From positions 36,497 to 100,496 of the forward strand of contig JBGANK010000006.1 of assembly GCA_044222395.1 (NCBI GenBank): a DNA stretch of 64,000 nt, in the 5' to 3' direction. Below, one piece after another: positions 35,253-43,863 of this stretch (its first letter is position 1; every line of letters starts with the position of its first letter). Under the pieces are notes generated by a model. The model searched no databases. It saw nothing but the letters and a program-made list of their open reading frames with translations, and was not told the origin of the DNA. The translations under genes and the position numbers were made by a program. The DNA comes from JAEUMD01 sp044222395 (GTDB lineage: Bacteria; Pseudomonadota; Alphaproteobacteria; Rhizobiales; Hyphomicrobiaceae).

Positions 35253-37879
35253 GACTGCGCACCTCGCTCACTGCCGCCGGTCTCACTGAAACCACCCCAG
35301 GCGCCCGGCGGCATGCTTTTCATTCGCTTCGCGAACAGCTCGAGCTTGTCCTCCACCAGACGATTGATCGTACCTTTGCCAAAACGCCCGTCAGCACCCC
35401 GCTCGCCGGCCGGCATTCCCGTCAGCAGGGCGATACCTTCGTCGATCGTTCTCACTGGATGAATCGAGAACCGTCCCTCGCGTGCCGCCGCCACCACGTC
35501 CTCGCGCACCATCAGATGCTGCGCGTTGGCCTGCGGCACCAGCACACCTTGCGATCCCGTCAATCCGCGGGCGCGGCACACGTCGAAAAAGCCCTCGATC
35601 TTTTCGTTGACGCCGCCAATCGCCTGAACCTCGCCCCACTGGTTGACCGATCCCGTCACCGCAAGGCCCTGCTTGATCGGCACCTCGGCCAGCGCCGAGA
35701 TCAGCGCGTAGAGTTCAGCCGAGGACGCGCTGTCGCCCTCCACGCCACCATAGCTCTGCTCGAACACCAGACTTGCCGCCAGCGCCAGCGGCTGATCGAG
35801 CGCATATCTTCCGGCCAGATACCCCCACAGGATCATCACCCCCTTGGAGTGAAGCGGTCCTCCAAGCTTCGCTTCGCGCTCGATGTCAGTGACGCGGCCA
35901 GGCCCGAAGCGCACGCGCGCGCTGATCCGACTTGGCTTGCCGAATGCGAATTCGCCGAGCTGCAGCACGGAAAGCCCGTTGACCTGACCGATCTTTGCGC
36001 CCTCCGTGTCGATCATCACGATGTTGCGTGCAATCGTCTCCTGCGCCCGGTCGCGCAGCCGGTCGGCACGCTGGATGCGTCCTTCCACCGCCCGCGTGAT
36101 GTCGCCAGCGTCCGTCACCTCGCGTCCTTCGCTGCGCGCTCGATAATCCGCCTCACGCAACAGATCGGCGATGCGCCCGACCTCGATGGAAACCTTGTCG
36201 CGGTCATCCGCCATGCGCGAGGCTTCTTCAATAAGTTTGGCCACGCCCGCCGCGGACACCGGATTGAGCTTGTGCGTCGCCACCACCGAGGCGATCAGCG
36301 CCGCGAACGCGCGATCGTTCTCCTCCGTCCGGTCGATCGAATCATCGAAATCCGCCTGCACCTTGAACAGACGCGAGAAGTCGGGATCGGCCGCCGCCAG
36401 CAGGTAGTAGATCTCGCGATCGCCGAATAAGATCACCTTGACATCGAGCGGGATCGGTTGCGGCTCCAGCGTCTGCGTCGCCAGCGCGCCGAAAATCTCT
36501 GAAGGTTGCTCGATCCTGATCTCACCTGATTTCAACGTGCGTTTGAGCGCTTCCCACGCGAACGGGAAGGTCAGCATCTTTCGCGCATCGACCATCAGGA
36601 ACCCACCATTGGCTCGGTGCAGCGCACCTGCCGAAATCAGCAGGAAGTCCGTCACCAGGGCGCCCATCTGCGCCAAGTGCTCGATCCGCCCTACCACATT
36701 CGCGTAGGTCGGATTGAGTTCCTCGTAGATTGGCGCCCCCGTTGCCGACACGCGCTTGCCGTCTGCATCAAGGCCGCCGTCGCGACCGACGATGAGGTTG
36801 ACGAGATAGCGCCGGAAGCGCGCATCACGGGCCGGATCGAGTGGCTGGTGCACGATCTCGTCTTCGCTGGGCTGCGACACGAACAATCCGATCGAGCGGA
36901 CCAGATCGAGCTCCACCCTGTCGAGATGAGCGTGCACCTGGGGCAGGTCCGCCACCATCTTGCGCACGTCGTCGAGCGCATTGGCGACGACCACACGCGC
37001 CACCTCTTCGTTGAGTTCCGCAAGCCGAAGCCGCCGCGCCTTCTCCGAGCGCGGGGCCCGGGCCATGATTGCTTGTAGATCTCCCTCGAGTGCTTCGATC
37101 CGCTTGGTGACGTCGGTGCGATAGCTCTCCGGAAGTGTCGCGAAGGTGTCGGGCTTCACGACCTCGCCATCGTGCATCGGCGCCATCACGAAGCCGGTCG
37201 GCGTCTTCAGGATGGCAATGTTCTGTTCTTCGGCCTTGCGATTGAGCGCTGCGAACGCGTCCTCGGCCGCGGACCGGAATTCCTCGTCGATGGCCCGCCG
37301 GCGCGTCTGATAATCCTCGCCCTCGAACAGCGCCAGCACCGTCCCGCTCAGTTCGTCGAGAACTTCGACCATCGCCTTGGCGAACGGCCGCGCCCGACCT
37401 GGCGGCAGCCGCAATGCCAGCGGCCGGTTCGGCGTCTCGAAATTGTTGACGTAGATCCAGTCATCGGGCGTCGGCAGCAGGCGCGCCCTTTCGGTCAGGA
37501 AGGATTTGACAGCCGTACTCTTGCCGGCCGCCGGCGGACCCAGCACGAAAACATTGAAGTCGAGCGCCTTCATGTCGGTGCCGAACGCCAGCGCTTCCAA
37601 TGCGCGGTCCTGCCCGATCAATCCGGAGGCAGCGGTGAGTTCGGCGGTCGTCTCGAAGCCCAGCGCCGTGGGATCGACCACCCGCCGCAGGGCAGCAGCA
37701 TCAAGCGCCTGCACGCCGTCTTTGCCATCCGAGCGCGCGGCCGCGTTGCCGTCTTTTCGATCCGCCTCGGCAACGGGATCGATCGCAGCCTCGGAGGCAG
37801 CCTCGCCCGCACCACCAGAACTGTCGGCAGCCTTCGAAGGCTTGTCTGACTTGTTTCTGTTCAAATACCTGAGGATCAT
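35249..37879 (-). CDS. Lon-like ATP-dependent protease (AAA_32 with Lon C-terminal domain)
   Basis: The 876-residue product combines an ATPase and a Lon-type Ser/Lys protease but lacks the LonA substrate-binding N-domain. A polar N-terminus of about 80 residues precedes the ATPase domain with Walker A LGPPAAGKST (Lys120). An AAA_32-type insertion and coiled region follow. The C-terminal proteolytic domain has GVEGDSASSAE with Ser717 and GGVNEKIEG with Lys760; the 43-residue spacing equals that of E. coli Lon (Ser679/Lys722). The ATG at 37879 lacks a strong ribosome-binding site; longer frames extend into mmcB on the other strand and are unlikely. It heads a two-gene operon with the Usp-like gene. 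Confidence 0.9.
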   Translation of the reverse strand: MILRYLNRNKSDKPSKAADSSGGAGEAASEAAIDPVAEADRKDGNAAARSDGKDGVQALDAAALRRVVDPTALGFETTAELTAASGLIGQDRALEALAFGTDMKALDFNVFVLGPPAAGKSTAVKSFLTERARLLPTPDDWIYVNNFETPNRPLALRLPPGRARPFAKAMVEVLDELSGTVLALFEGEDYQTRRRAIDEEFRSAAEDAFAALNRKAEEQNIAILKTPTGFVMAPMHDGEVVKPDTFATLPESYRTDVTKRIEALEGDLQAIMARAPRSEKARRLRLAELNEEVARVVVANALDDVRKMVADLPQVHAHLDRVELDLVRSIGLFVSQPSEDEIVHQPLDPARDARFRRYLVNLIVGRDGGLDADGKRVSATGAPIYEELNPTYANVVGRIEHLAQMGALVTDFLLISAGALHRANGGFLMVDARKMLTFPFAWEALKRTLKSGEIRIEQPSEIFGALATQTLEPQPIPLDVKVILFGDREIYYLLAAADPDFSRLFKVQADFDDSIDRTEENDRAFAALIASVVATHKLNPVSAAGVAKLIEEASRMADDRDKVSIEVGRIADLLREADYRARSEGREVTDAGDITRAVEGRIQRADRLRDRAQETIARNIVMIDTEGAKIGQVNGLSVLQLGEFAFGKPSRISARVRFGPGRVTDIEREAKLGGPLHSKGVMILWGYLAGRYALDQPLALAASLVFEQSYGGVEGDSASSAELYALISALAEVPIKQGLAVTGSVNQWGEVQAIGGVNEKIEGFFDVCRARGLTGSQGVLVPQANAQHLMVREDVVAAAREGRFSIHPVRTIDEGIALLTGMPAGERGADGRFGKGTINRLVEDKLELFAKRMKSMPPGAWGGFSETGGSERGAQS

Positions 37880-38028
37880 GGCGTCCGGTGAAATGAACTG
37901 GCCCATTGGATTTGTCGAGCACGGCCAGTTTATAATAGCCACGCCCGATAGCACACGATCGGAAATTATCGGCAAGTTCGCCGAATCGTGCGCCACGTAT
38001 CGCAATTCCATCGCGTGATGGCGAATAC

Positions 38029-38535
38029 ATGACCAACGAGCACAATACGGTTGATGCCGAAATGCTGCGTGCCATGCAAGCCGCACTCGCCGATCGACGG
38101 CAATCGGAGATGGCTCTTGCAATCGGGCGCGGCGTAGGACGACTGCTGCGACAGCTTGGTCATGTCCACATTTCCGAACTGACCCTCGCCAACGGTCGCC
38201 GTGGCGATGTTGTCGCACTCACCTCCTCCGGAGATATCTGGATCATCGAGATAAAGTCGAGCGTCGAAGACTTCCGCACGGATCATAAGTGGCCGGACTA
38301 TTGGGATTACGCCGATCGCGTCTTGTTTGCCGTGTCGCCGGGCTTCCCCGTTGAGATCCTGCCCGGCGACGCAGGTCTCATCCTCGCGGATCGCTATGGC
38401 GGCGAGATCGTCCGCCTGCCGGAGGCAAGGCGACTGGCGCCTGCGCGGCGCAAGGCCATGCATCTCTTGTTCGCGCGAGTTGCAGCGCTAAGGTTGGCCT
38501 GCGCCCTTGATCCGGATTTCCCTGGCCGAGTCTGA
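38029..38535 (+). CDS. mmcB: MmcB-family DNA repair protein
   Basis: The 168-residue protein matches MmcB, an alphaproteobacterial restriction-endonuclease-fold protein first linked to mitomycin C resistance in Caulobacter. The PD-(D/E)XK-like core is visible as RRGDVVALTSSGDIWIIEIKSS followed by DFRTDHKWPDYWDYADRVLFAV, giving the Asp ... Glu-x-Lys arrangement. ILPGDAGLILADRYGGEIVRLPE is also typical. It is divergent from the Lon-like gene, about 150 bases apart, so the two may share a regulatory region. Confidence 0.9.
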   Translation: MTNEHNTVDAEMLRAMQAALADRRQSEMALAIGRGVGRLLRQLGHVHISELTLANGRRGDVVALTSSGDIWIIEIKSSVEDFRTDHKWPDYWDYADRVLFAVSPGFPVEILPGDAGLILADRYGGEIVRLPEARRLAPARRKAMHLLFARVAALRLACALDPDFPGRV

Positions 38536-38602
38536 TGGCGCAATCTCTATTGCTGTATCCGCCGCACCGTGCCAAGCCGACCAATGTCGCGGCAAATGCA
38601 TG

Positions 38603-38848
38603 TCAGCCGCGCGGTGGCGGCTCGACGAACCGCCCGACAAGCTGTCGCGCTATCGGCAGCACAAACACCATGGTCGGAAACGCCACCGCCCATGACAGCA
38701 GCCATGCCTTCAGCCACAGCTGAAGCCATCCACCGGTGAATCCGACCGCGTTGATCGTCGAGATGCCCGACACGACGATCGTCATGAGCATGCTGAGCAC
38801 GAGCGGCATCGCGATCGCATTGTAGCGCGGCGGCAATTTCTGCATCAC
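38603..38848 (-). CDS. DUF2798-family two-helix membrane protein
   Basis: The 81-residue protein has two hydrophobic helices (MPLVLSMLMTIVVSGISTI and LQLWLKAWLLSWAVAFPTM) and the family's N-terminal LPPRYNAI and C-terminal PIARQLVGRFV motifs. DUF2798 members are small inner-membrane proteins of unknown function. It converges with mmcB. Confidence 0.88.
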   Translation of the reverse strand: MMQKLPPRYNAIAMPLVLSMLMTIVVSGISTINAVGFTGGWLQLWLKAWLLSWAVAFPTMVFVLPIARQLVGRFVEPPPRG

Positions 38849-39029
38849 AAGTCTCTCAAGTGTTGTCTCGGAATCGGGATCAATCCGCGCCTCAGGGACG
38901 GCAACCGGCGCCTGAAGTCAATGGGACATGCCCACACACCACCCAGACTTGGCCGGGACGCAAACGCACGCCGGCACGTCCCCCACTTCTACACGGATGG
39001 TGTTTTGAAATGCCGCCGCCCGAACCGCT

Positions 39030-39593
39030 CTACTTCGGAGCCCGCTTGGCCAGGATACGCTGCAGCGTACGGCGATGCATGTTGAGCCGGCGTGCCGTCT
39101 CCGAGACGTTGCGGTTGCACAGCTCGTAGACGCGCTGGATGTGCTCCCAGCGCACGCGATCCGCAGACATCGGGTTTTCCGGTGGCGGCGCTTTGGCATT
39201 GGCGGGCGCCAGCAGCGCATCCGTGATCTCGTCCGCGTCGGCGGGCTTCGCCAGATAGTCGACCGCGCCGAGCTTCACGGCCGTCACGGCGGTAGCGATG
39301 TTGCCATAGCCTGTGAGGATGATGGCTCTGGCGTTGGGCCGCAGCCGTCCGAGTTCGGCAATGACGTCGAGCCCGCTGCCGTCCTCCAGCCGCATATCGA
39401 CGACGGCGAATGCAGGAGCATGCTGCCGGATGAGATCGAGGCCCTCGTTGACCGACGAGGCCGATCGGACTTCGAAGCCGCGCCCCTCCATCGCTCGCAC
39501 AAGACGCTGCAGGAACGCCTTGTCGTCATCGACGATCATCAGCGATCGGTCCTCGGGCAACTCATCCTGGCGGAATGAAAGATCTTCGGTCAC
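39030..39593 (-). CDS. regA: RegA/PrrA/ActR redox response regulator
   Basis: This 187-residue two-component regulator pairs with the RegB kinase encoded just upstream. The receiver domain has phospho-acceptor Asp66 in VVDMRLEDGSG and the conserved LVR..GF, TGYGNIATAVTAVKLGAVDYLAKPAD stretch. The C-terminal Fis-type helix-turn-helix (NVSETARRLNMHRRTLQRIL) is nearly invariant in RegA/PrrA/ActR. The GTG at 39593 follows GGGGAGGAG and is preferred to an ATG eight codons upstream. In relatives this system controls photosynthesis, respiration, denitrification and carbon fixation genes in response to redox state. Confidence 0.96.
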   Translation of the reverse strand: MTEDLSFRQDELPEDRSLMIVDDDKAFLQRLVRAMEGRGFEVRSASSVNEGLDLIRQHAPAFAVVDMRLEDGSGLDVIAELGRLRPNARAIILTGYGNIATAVTAVKLGAVDYLAKPADADEITDALLAPANAKAPPPENPMSADRVRWEHIQRVYELCNRNVSETARRLNMHRRTLQRILAKRAPK

Positions 39594-39716
39594 GGCGGCT
39601 CCTCCCCGGCACAACACTTATATAGCCGACCGCTGATACGAGCCAAGCATTTCCGCGACGCCAACCTCCAATTGTGCTGCTCGATACGGAAGTTAACCTT
39701 GACATGCTCATGGGGC

Positions 39717-41072
39717 TCACGCTGTCGCGTTGGCATCCTCTCGTTCGAACAAGGCACGTGGCCATGTGACGGTGACGATGGCGCCATGCTCCGGCTCGGC
39801 GCGGTTCTCCAGCGAGATCTGCGCGCCCGACCGCTCCAAGAGCGTCTTGGCTATGAAGAAGCCCAATCCTAATCCGCCAGCCCGGCCCTCTTTCCTGAGC
39901 GCGTTCTGTCTGCGGGTGGAAACGTAGGGCTCGCCCAGCGTTTCGATCAGTTCCGCCGGAAAACCCGGACCGTCGTCGATGATCGCAATGCTCACCTGCG
40001 CCTGCGACCAGCGTGCCGCGATCTCCACCTTCGTACTGGCGAAATCAACCGCATTCTCAATGATGTTGCCGATCCCATAGATCATGCCTGGGCGCCGCGA
40101 GACGACCGGCTCCAGCACCCCGGTTCCCGACGCCAGAGTATCCGGCTTCGCTTCTACGGTTACGACTTTGGGGCCTTCGCGATAGGCCTGCGAAGCCTCG
40201 TCGACGAGCTCCCGCAGCGTCAACCGCGCGTACCAGGCATCTGGTTCTCCCGGCGTCCGCGTCAGCTTCTGCAGGATCTCACGGCATCGCGCCGCCTGGT
40301 CGCGCAGCAGCAGGAGGTCGTCGACATGCTGGGAATCCTTGAGGTCCCGCGCCAGCTCCGACGTCACCAGCACGATCGTCGACAACGGCGTGCCAAGCTC
40401 ATGCGCTGCTGCCGCCGCAAGACCATCGAGCGCATGCAGCTTCTGCTCGCGCGCCAGGATCTGCTCCGTCGCCGAAAGCGCCTGCGCCATCAGTTCCGCC
40501 TCCTTGGCAACGCGCCACACGTAGAAGGCGATAAACACCATGCCCGCGGCAACCGCCGACCACACACCGATCTTGTAGGGCAGCGGCATCTCGTAGCGCA
40601 TGCCCTGATACCAGGGTAGCGGCCAGTAGTAGAAGACGAGCAGATAGGCGGAGGCGATCGCAATCATCCCGAGCAGTATCGTGCTGGCGACCGGCAGTGT
40701 CGCCGCTGACACCGTCACCGGCGCCAGCAGCAGCAGCGTAAATGGATTCTGCAGCCCGCCCGTCAGATAGAGCAGCGCCGACAGCTGCAGCACGTCATAG
40801 GCCAGCAACGCCGTCGCCGAAGCGACCGTGAAGCGATGGCGCGCCGGATATTTCACCGATAGCGCCACGTTCACCCAGGCCGACAGCGCCACAAACGCCA
40901 GGCAGTAGCCGACCGGCACCGGAAACTGCATGACGAGCCACGTCACCAGCACGGCCGATAGTTGGCCAAGCACGGCGATCCAGCGCAGCCGGACGATCGT
41001 CTGCAGGCGCAAACGGCTGTCCACGCCCGAGGCGATTTCAAGCTGCTTTAGAATCGATTCGTTCGAACTCAC
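39717..41072 (-). CDS. regB: RegB/PrrB/ActS redox-sensing histidine kinase
   Basis: The 451-residue kinase has six hydrophobic helices in its first half, including the quinone-binding loop GGLQNPF that is fully conserved in RegB. The H-box HALDGLAAAAAHELGTPLS follows, with His224. The redox-active cysteine of the family lies in RCREIL (Cys263, close to Cys265 of Rhodobacter RegB). The ATPase domain has IIDDGPGFP and GGLGLGFFIAKTLLERSG. Both redox inputs, quinone and thiol, therefore look intact. regB lies 123 bases before regA and diverges from the Sco-like gene, with a repeat element in the shared gap. Confidence 0.97.
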   Translation of the reverse strand: MSSNESILKQLEIASGVDSRLRLQTIVRLRWIAVLGQLSAVLVTWLVMQFPVPVGYCLAFVALSAWVNVALSVKYPARHRFTVASATALLAYDVLQLSALLYLTGGLQNPFTLLLLAPVTVSAATLPVASTILLGMIAIASAYLLVFYYWPLPWYQGMRYEMPLPYKIGVWSAVAAGMVFIAFYVWRVAKEAELMAQALSATEQILAREQKLHALDGLAAAAAHELGTPLSTIVLVTSELARDLKDSQHVDDLLLLRDQAARCREILQKLTRTPGEPDAWYARLTLRELVDEASQAYREGPKVVTVEAKPDTLASGTGVLEPVVSRRPGMIYGIGNIIENAVDFASTKVEIAARWSQAQVSIAIIDDGPGFPAELIETLGEPYVSTRRQNALRKEGRAGGLGLGFFIAKTLLERSGAQISLENRAEPEHGAIVTVTWPRALFEREDANATA

Positions 41073-41153
41073 CGCTACCGTCGTCCCTGGCTATGGCCCT
41101 GGCTTTAGAACAGCTTTAGCGCATTGGATTCACACGATATCTGTGGCCCCGTA

Positions 41154-41268
41154 CTAGAGCATGTTGAGCTGAAGTGTAAGCGGTTCAGCGTGAAAAACAT
41201 GCTTAAAGCAGAGACATAGAGCGTGTTCGCGATCCAAATAAAGATCCAAATAAAAGCGAACACGCTCT
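41154..41268. repeat. Dispersed intergenic repeat with two inverted repeats
   Basis: Starting with CTAGAGCATG, the element has a first inverted pair GAGCATGTT/AACATGCTT (41157-41165 and 41196-41204). The second is a perfect 13-bp pair AGAGCGTGTTCGC/GCGAACACGCTCT (41218-41230 and 41256-41268). Between the arms of the second is an exact tandem duplication of GATCCAAATAAA. A diverged copy lies at 55656-55736. Confidence 0.85.
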
Positions 41269-41333
41269 GGAAACAAGCGAGCCGCGCAAGCGTGCTTGAC
41301 GAGGGCCGCCCCGCCGGCCCAAGTCTACGCGCT

Positions 41334-41975
41334 ATGGATGACCCCTCCCGACCCCGCCAGCTGGGCGTCTTGGGCCGACCTGTTGTGGTGGCGGCTGTCT
41401 TGATTGCTGCGCTTGGAGTTGCAGGCGCACTGATTGCCATCAACGAGCGCTCTCGCAATGTCGCGCTCCAGTCGGTCGTGTCGCGTCAACTTGGCACCAA
41501 GGTCGGGGCACCATTCGAGCTGATCGACCACACCGGGCGCACGGTGACCGACCGAAGCTTCGCCGGCCGCAAGATGTTGATCATGTTTGGATCGCTTGCC
41601 GAGCGCGAGCGCCTGAGCGCCGCACTCCAGGTCCTCAATGAAGCGCGTGACCTGGCAGGCCAGCCAGCCCGCGACATCTCCTTCGTCCTTGTCACCACCG
41701 ACCCCGAGAACGACACGCCGCCCCGCCTCGCAGCCCATTTGCAACAGCTCGGTGGAAGCTGGACCGCGCTGACGGGCCCGCCCGGTGCGGTATTGGCATT
41801 GGCACGCGCCTATTACGTGCCGATCTCCGGCAACTCGGCAACACGCAAGGGCGCGCCTCCCGCTGCTGGAGTGACGACTCTCTACCTGATGGATGAGCAC
41901 GGAAAGTTTGTATCGCACCGCACGCTTACGCCCGACCCGCTCGCAGTTGCCCTGTGGCTTAAGCAAAGTCCCTGA
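41334..41975 (+). CDS. Sco1/SenC-like membrane protein lacking copper-ligand cysteines
   Basis: The 213-residue protein has one N-terminal membrane anchor (VVVAAVLIAALGVAGALIAI) and a thioredoxin-like domain that aligns with Sco/SenC. GAPFELIDHTGRTVTDRSFAG corresponds to the Sco GGPFxLxDxxGxxVTDxxFxGK strand pair, FVLVTTDPENDTP to the VSVDPxRDTP region, and YLMDEHGKFV to the C-terminal strand. At the position of the CxxxC copper motif it reads SLAERERLS, and the mature domain contains no cysteine. SenC/PrrC genes are known neighbours of regA/regB and affect that signalling in Rhodobacter. The ATG at 41334 has no clear ribosome-binding site. Copper delivery or thiol chemistry is therefore unlikely. 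Confidence 0.78.
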   Translation: MDDPSRPRQLGVLGRPVVVAAVLIAALGVAGALIAINERSRNVALQSVVSRQLGTKVGAPFELIDHTGRTVTDRSFAGRKMLIMFGSLAERERLSAALQVLNEARDLAGQPARDISFVLVTTDPENDTPPRLAAHLQQLGGSWTALTGPPGAVLALARAYYVPISGNSATRKGAPPAAGVTTLYLMDEHGKFVSHRTLTPDPLAVALWLKQSP

Positions 41976-42145
41976 TTGCTTTCCAACTTTCGTCAACTTG
42001 CGAATCAGTGCAGCCTGTCGACCTACCGCAGTGCGCAATCGCCGATGCTGAAGCAGCGTCGCGCCGGGGGACAGGTTGCTGCATTGCACACGGATTCGTC
42101 GGTTTTTTTCAGTGACAATGGGACAGCTTTTTCGAGGGGGAGCGC

Positions 42146-43531
42146 GTGCTCTACCATTGGTACGAACTTGGCCACGCGGTCGTGAAGCCAGCGCGCGTCG
42201 CGGCCAATAGTGCGAAGCTATTTTTCAAAAGCCCGCTCAATCCTTTGATGCACACGCACGTCGGCCGCCAGGCGGCCGCGGCGTGCGAGGTGTTCGAGCG
42301 CACCACCCGTCGCTACGAGAAGCCCGAGTTTCGCCTCGCCACCACCCGTGTCGACGGCCGCGAGGTTGCCGTGCGCGAAGAGGTGGTCTGGCACAAGCCG
42401 TTCTGCAATATGATCCATTTCGTGCGCGACATTCCGCGCCAGCGCGCCGCCAAGGATCCACGCGTATTGCTCGTCGCGCCGATGTCGGGTCATTTCGCCA
42501 CCTTGCTGCGCGGCACCGTCGAATCACTGCTCCCCGACCACGAGGTCTACATCACCGACTGGCAGGACCCGCGCGACATTCCGCTGGCCGCTGGCCGCTT
42601 CGATCTGCACGACTATATCGACTATGTTCGCGACATGCTGCGCCACCTCGACGGCGATGTGCATGCATTCGCCGTCTGCCAGCCGTCGGTTCCGGTGCTG
42701 GCCGCCGTGGCGATGATGGAGCAGGACCGCGATCCTTGTGTCCCTCACTCGTTGACGCTCGCAGGTGGCCCTGTCGATACCCGCATCAACCCAACCGAAG
42801 TCAATCAGCTGGCCGAGGAGAAGGGCACCCAGTGGTTCCGCAACAACGTCATCACCACGGTTCCCTGGCCGGCGATCGGATATGGCCGGGCGGTCTACCC
42901 GGGCTTCCTCCAGCTCACCGGCTTCATGACCATGAACCTGGACCGCCACCTGTCTGCCCACAAGGACCTGTTCCTGCATCTGGTCCATGGCGACGGCGAC
43001 AGCGCTGAGAAGCATCGCGAATTCTACGACGAGTATCTCGCGGTCATGGACCTGACCGCCGAATTCTACCTGCAGACGATCGACACGGTGTTCGTCAAGC
43101 ACTCGCTGCCGAAGGGGTCTTTCATGCATCGCGGCCGGCGCCTTGACCTCGGCGACGTAAGGCGGGTGGCGATCATGACCATCGAAGGCGAGAAGGACGA
43201 TATTACTGGAATCGGTCAATGCCGCGCCGCACTCGACCTTGCCTGCAACCTTCCCGCTGAAATGAAGCGGCACTACGAATGTCCTGGCGTCGGCCATTAT
43301 GGCATTTTCAACGGCTCGCGCTTCCGCGCCGACATCGCCCCACGCATTGCCCAGTTCATGCGCTCCTTCGACCCGCGGCGCGAACATATCCAGGTCGAAC
43401 CATCGGTATTGGACGCCGCCGCTGCATTGAACCCCAACCCCCAAAAGGGAATAGATCCTTCTTCGGCAGCATTCACTTTTGGTGGAAAAAAGCAAAGGAC
43501 CGATACCGGCCGCCGACCGTCACAGGTTTGA
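42146..43531 (+). CDS. phaZ: Intracellular polyhydroxyalkanoate depolymerase
   Basis: This 461-residue alpha/beta hydrolase mobilises stored PHB granules. The GTG start follows GAGGGGGAG. Family regions include MLYHWYELGHAVVKPARVAA, FCNMIHFVRDIP, VLLVAPMSGHFATLLRGTVE and YITDWQDPRDIPL. The nucleophile motif is AVCQPSVPV with Cys178 where most lipases have Ser, as in Ralstonia PhaZ1. The C-terminal Asp and His are probably in EGEKDDITGIGQ and GVGHYGIFNG. No phaC, phaP or phaR is adjacent. The protein ends in a low-complexity, polar tail. Confidence 0.95.
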   Translation: MLYHWYELGHAVVKPARVAANSAKLFFKSPLNPLMHTHVGRQAAAACEVFERTTRRYEKPEFRLATTRVDGREVAVREEVVWHKPFCNMIHFVRDIPRQRAAKDPRVLLVAPMSGHFATLLRGTVESLLPDHEVYITDWQDPRDIPLAAGRFDLHDYIDYVRDMLRHLDGDVHAFAVCQPSVPVLAAVAMMEQDRDPCVPHSLTLAGGPVDTRINPTEVNQLAEEKGTQWFRNNVITTVPWPAIGYGRAVYPGFLQLTGFMTMNLDRHLSAHKDLFLHLVHGDGDSAEKHREFYDEYLAVMDLTAEFYLQTIDTVFVKHSLPKGSFMHRGRRLDLGDVRRVAIMTIEGEKDDITGIGQCRAALDLACNLPAEMKRHYECPGVGHYGIFNGSRFRADIAPRIAQFMRSFDPRREHIQVEPSVLDAAAALNPNPQKGIDPSSAAFTFGGKKQRTDTGRRPSQV

Positions 43532-43863
43532 TTTTCAACACACGCGAAATTGTGCACGCCCTTAGCGGCACACAGTCTTCATCGTCTGGCTACTAAGCTT
43601 GACTATTCTGCGATCCGCTCGGGCAGCGCAACACTACTCTGGGGCGAATGCGCAACAGAGAACTTGCATCGCGCACTCGGCCGCAGAATCACACTGGCCT
43701 ACCACGCCTTAAAATTGATAGGTCTGTCAGTGTGCTCCATCCGCAGCGCTCGGAGAGGGTCATGCGTCGATCCTGATACGAGGACATGACGCCTGTTTTC
43801 TAGCCCGGAGCGCGCGTCGAGAGAGCACAGTGGCGGGACAGACGACTTCAGCAGGGACAACGA
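43532..43863. other. Intergenic region between phaZ and the metallopeptidase gene
   Basis: I found no gene, strong hairpin or repeat here. It presumably holds the promoter of the following gene. Confidence 0.4.
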
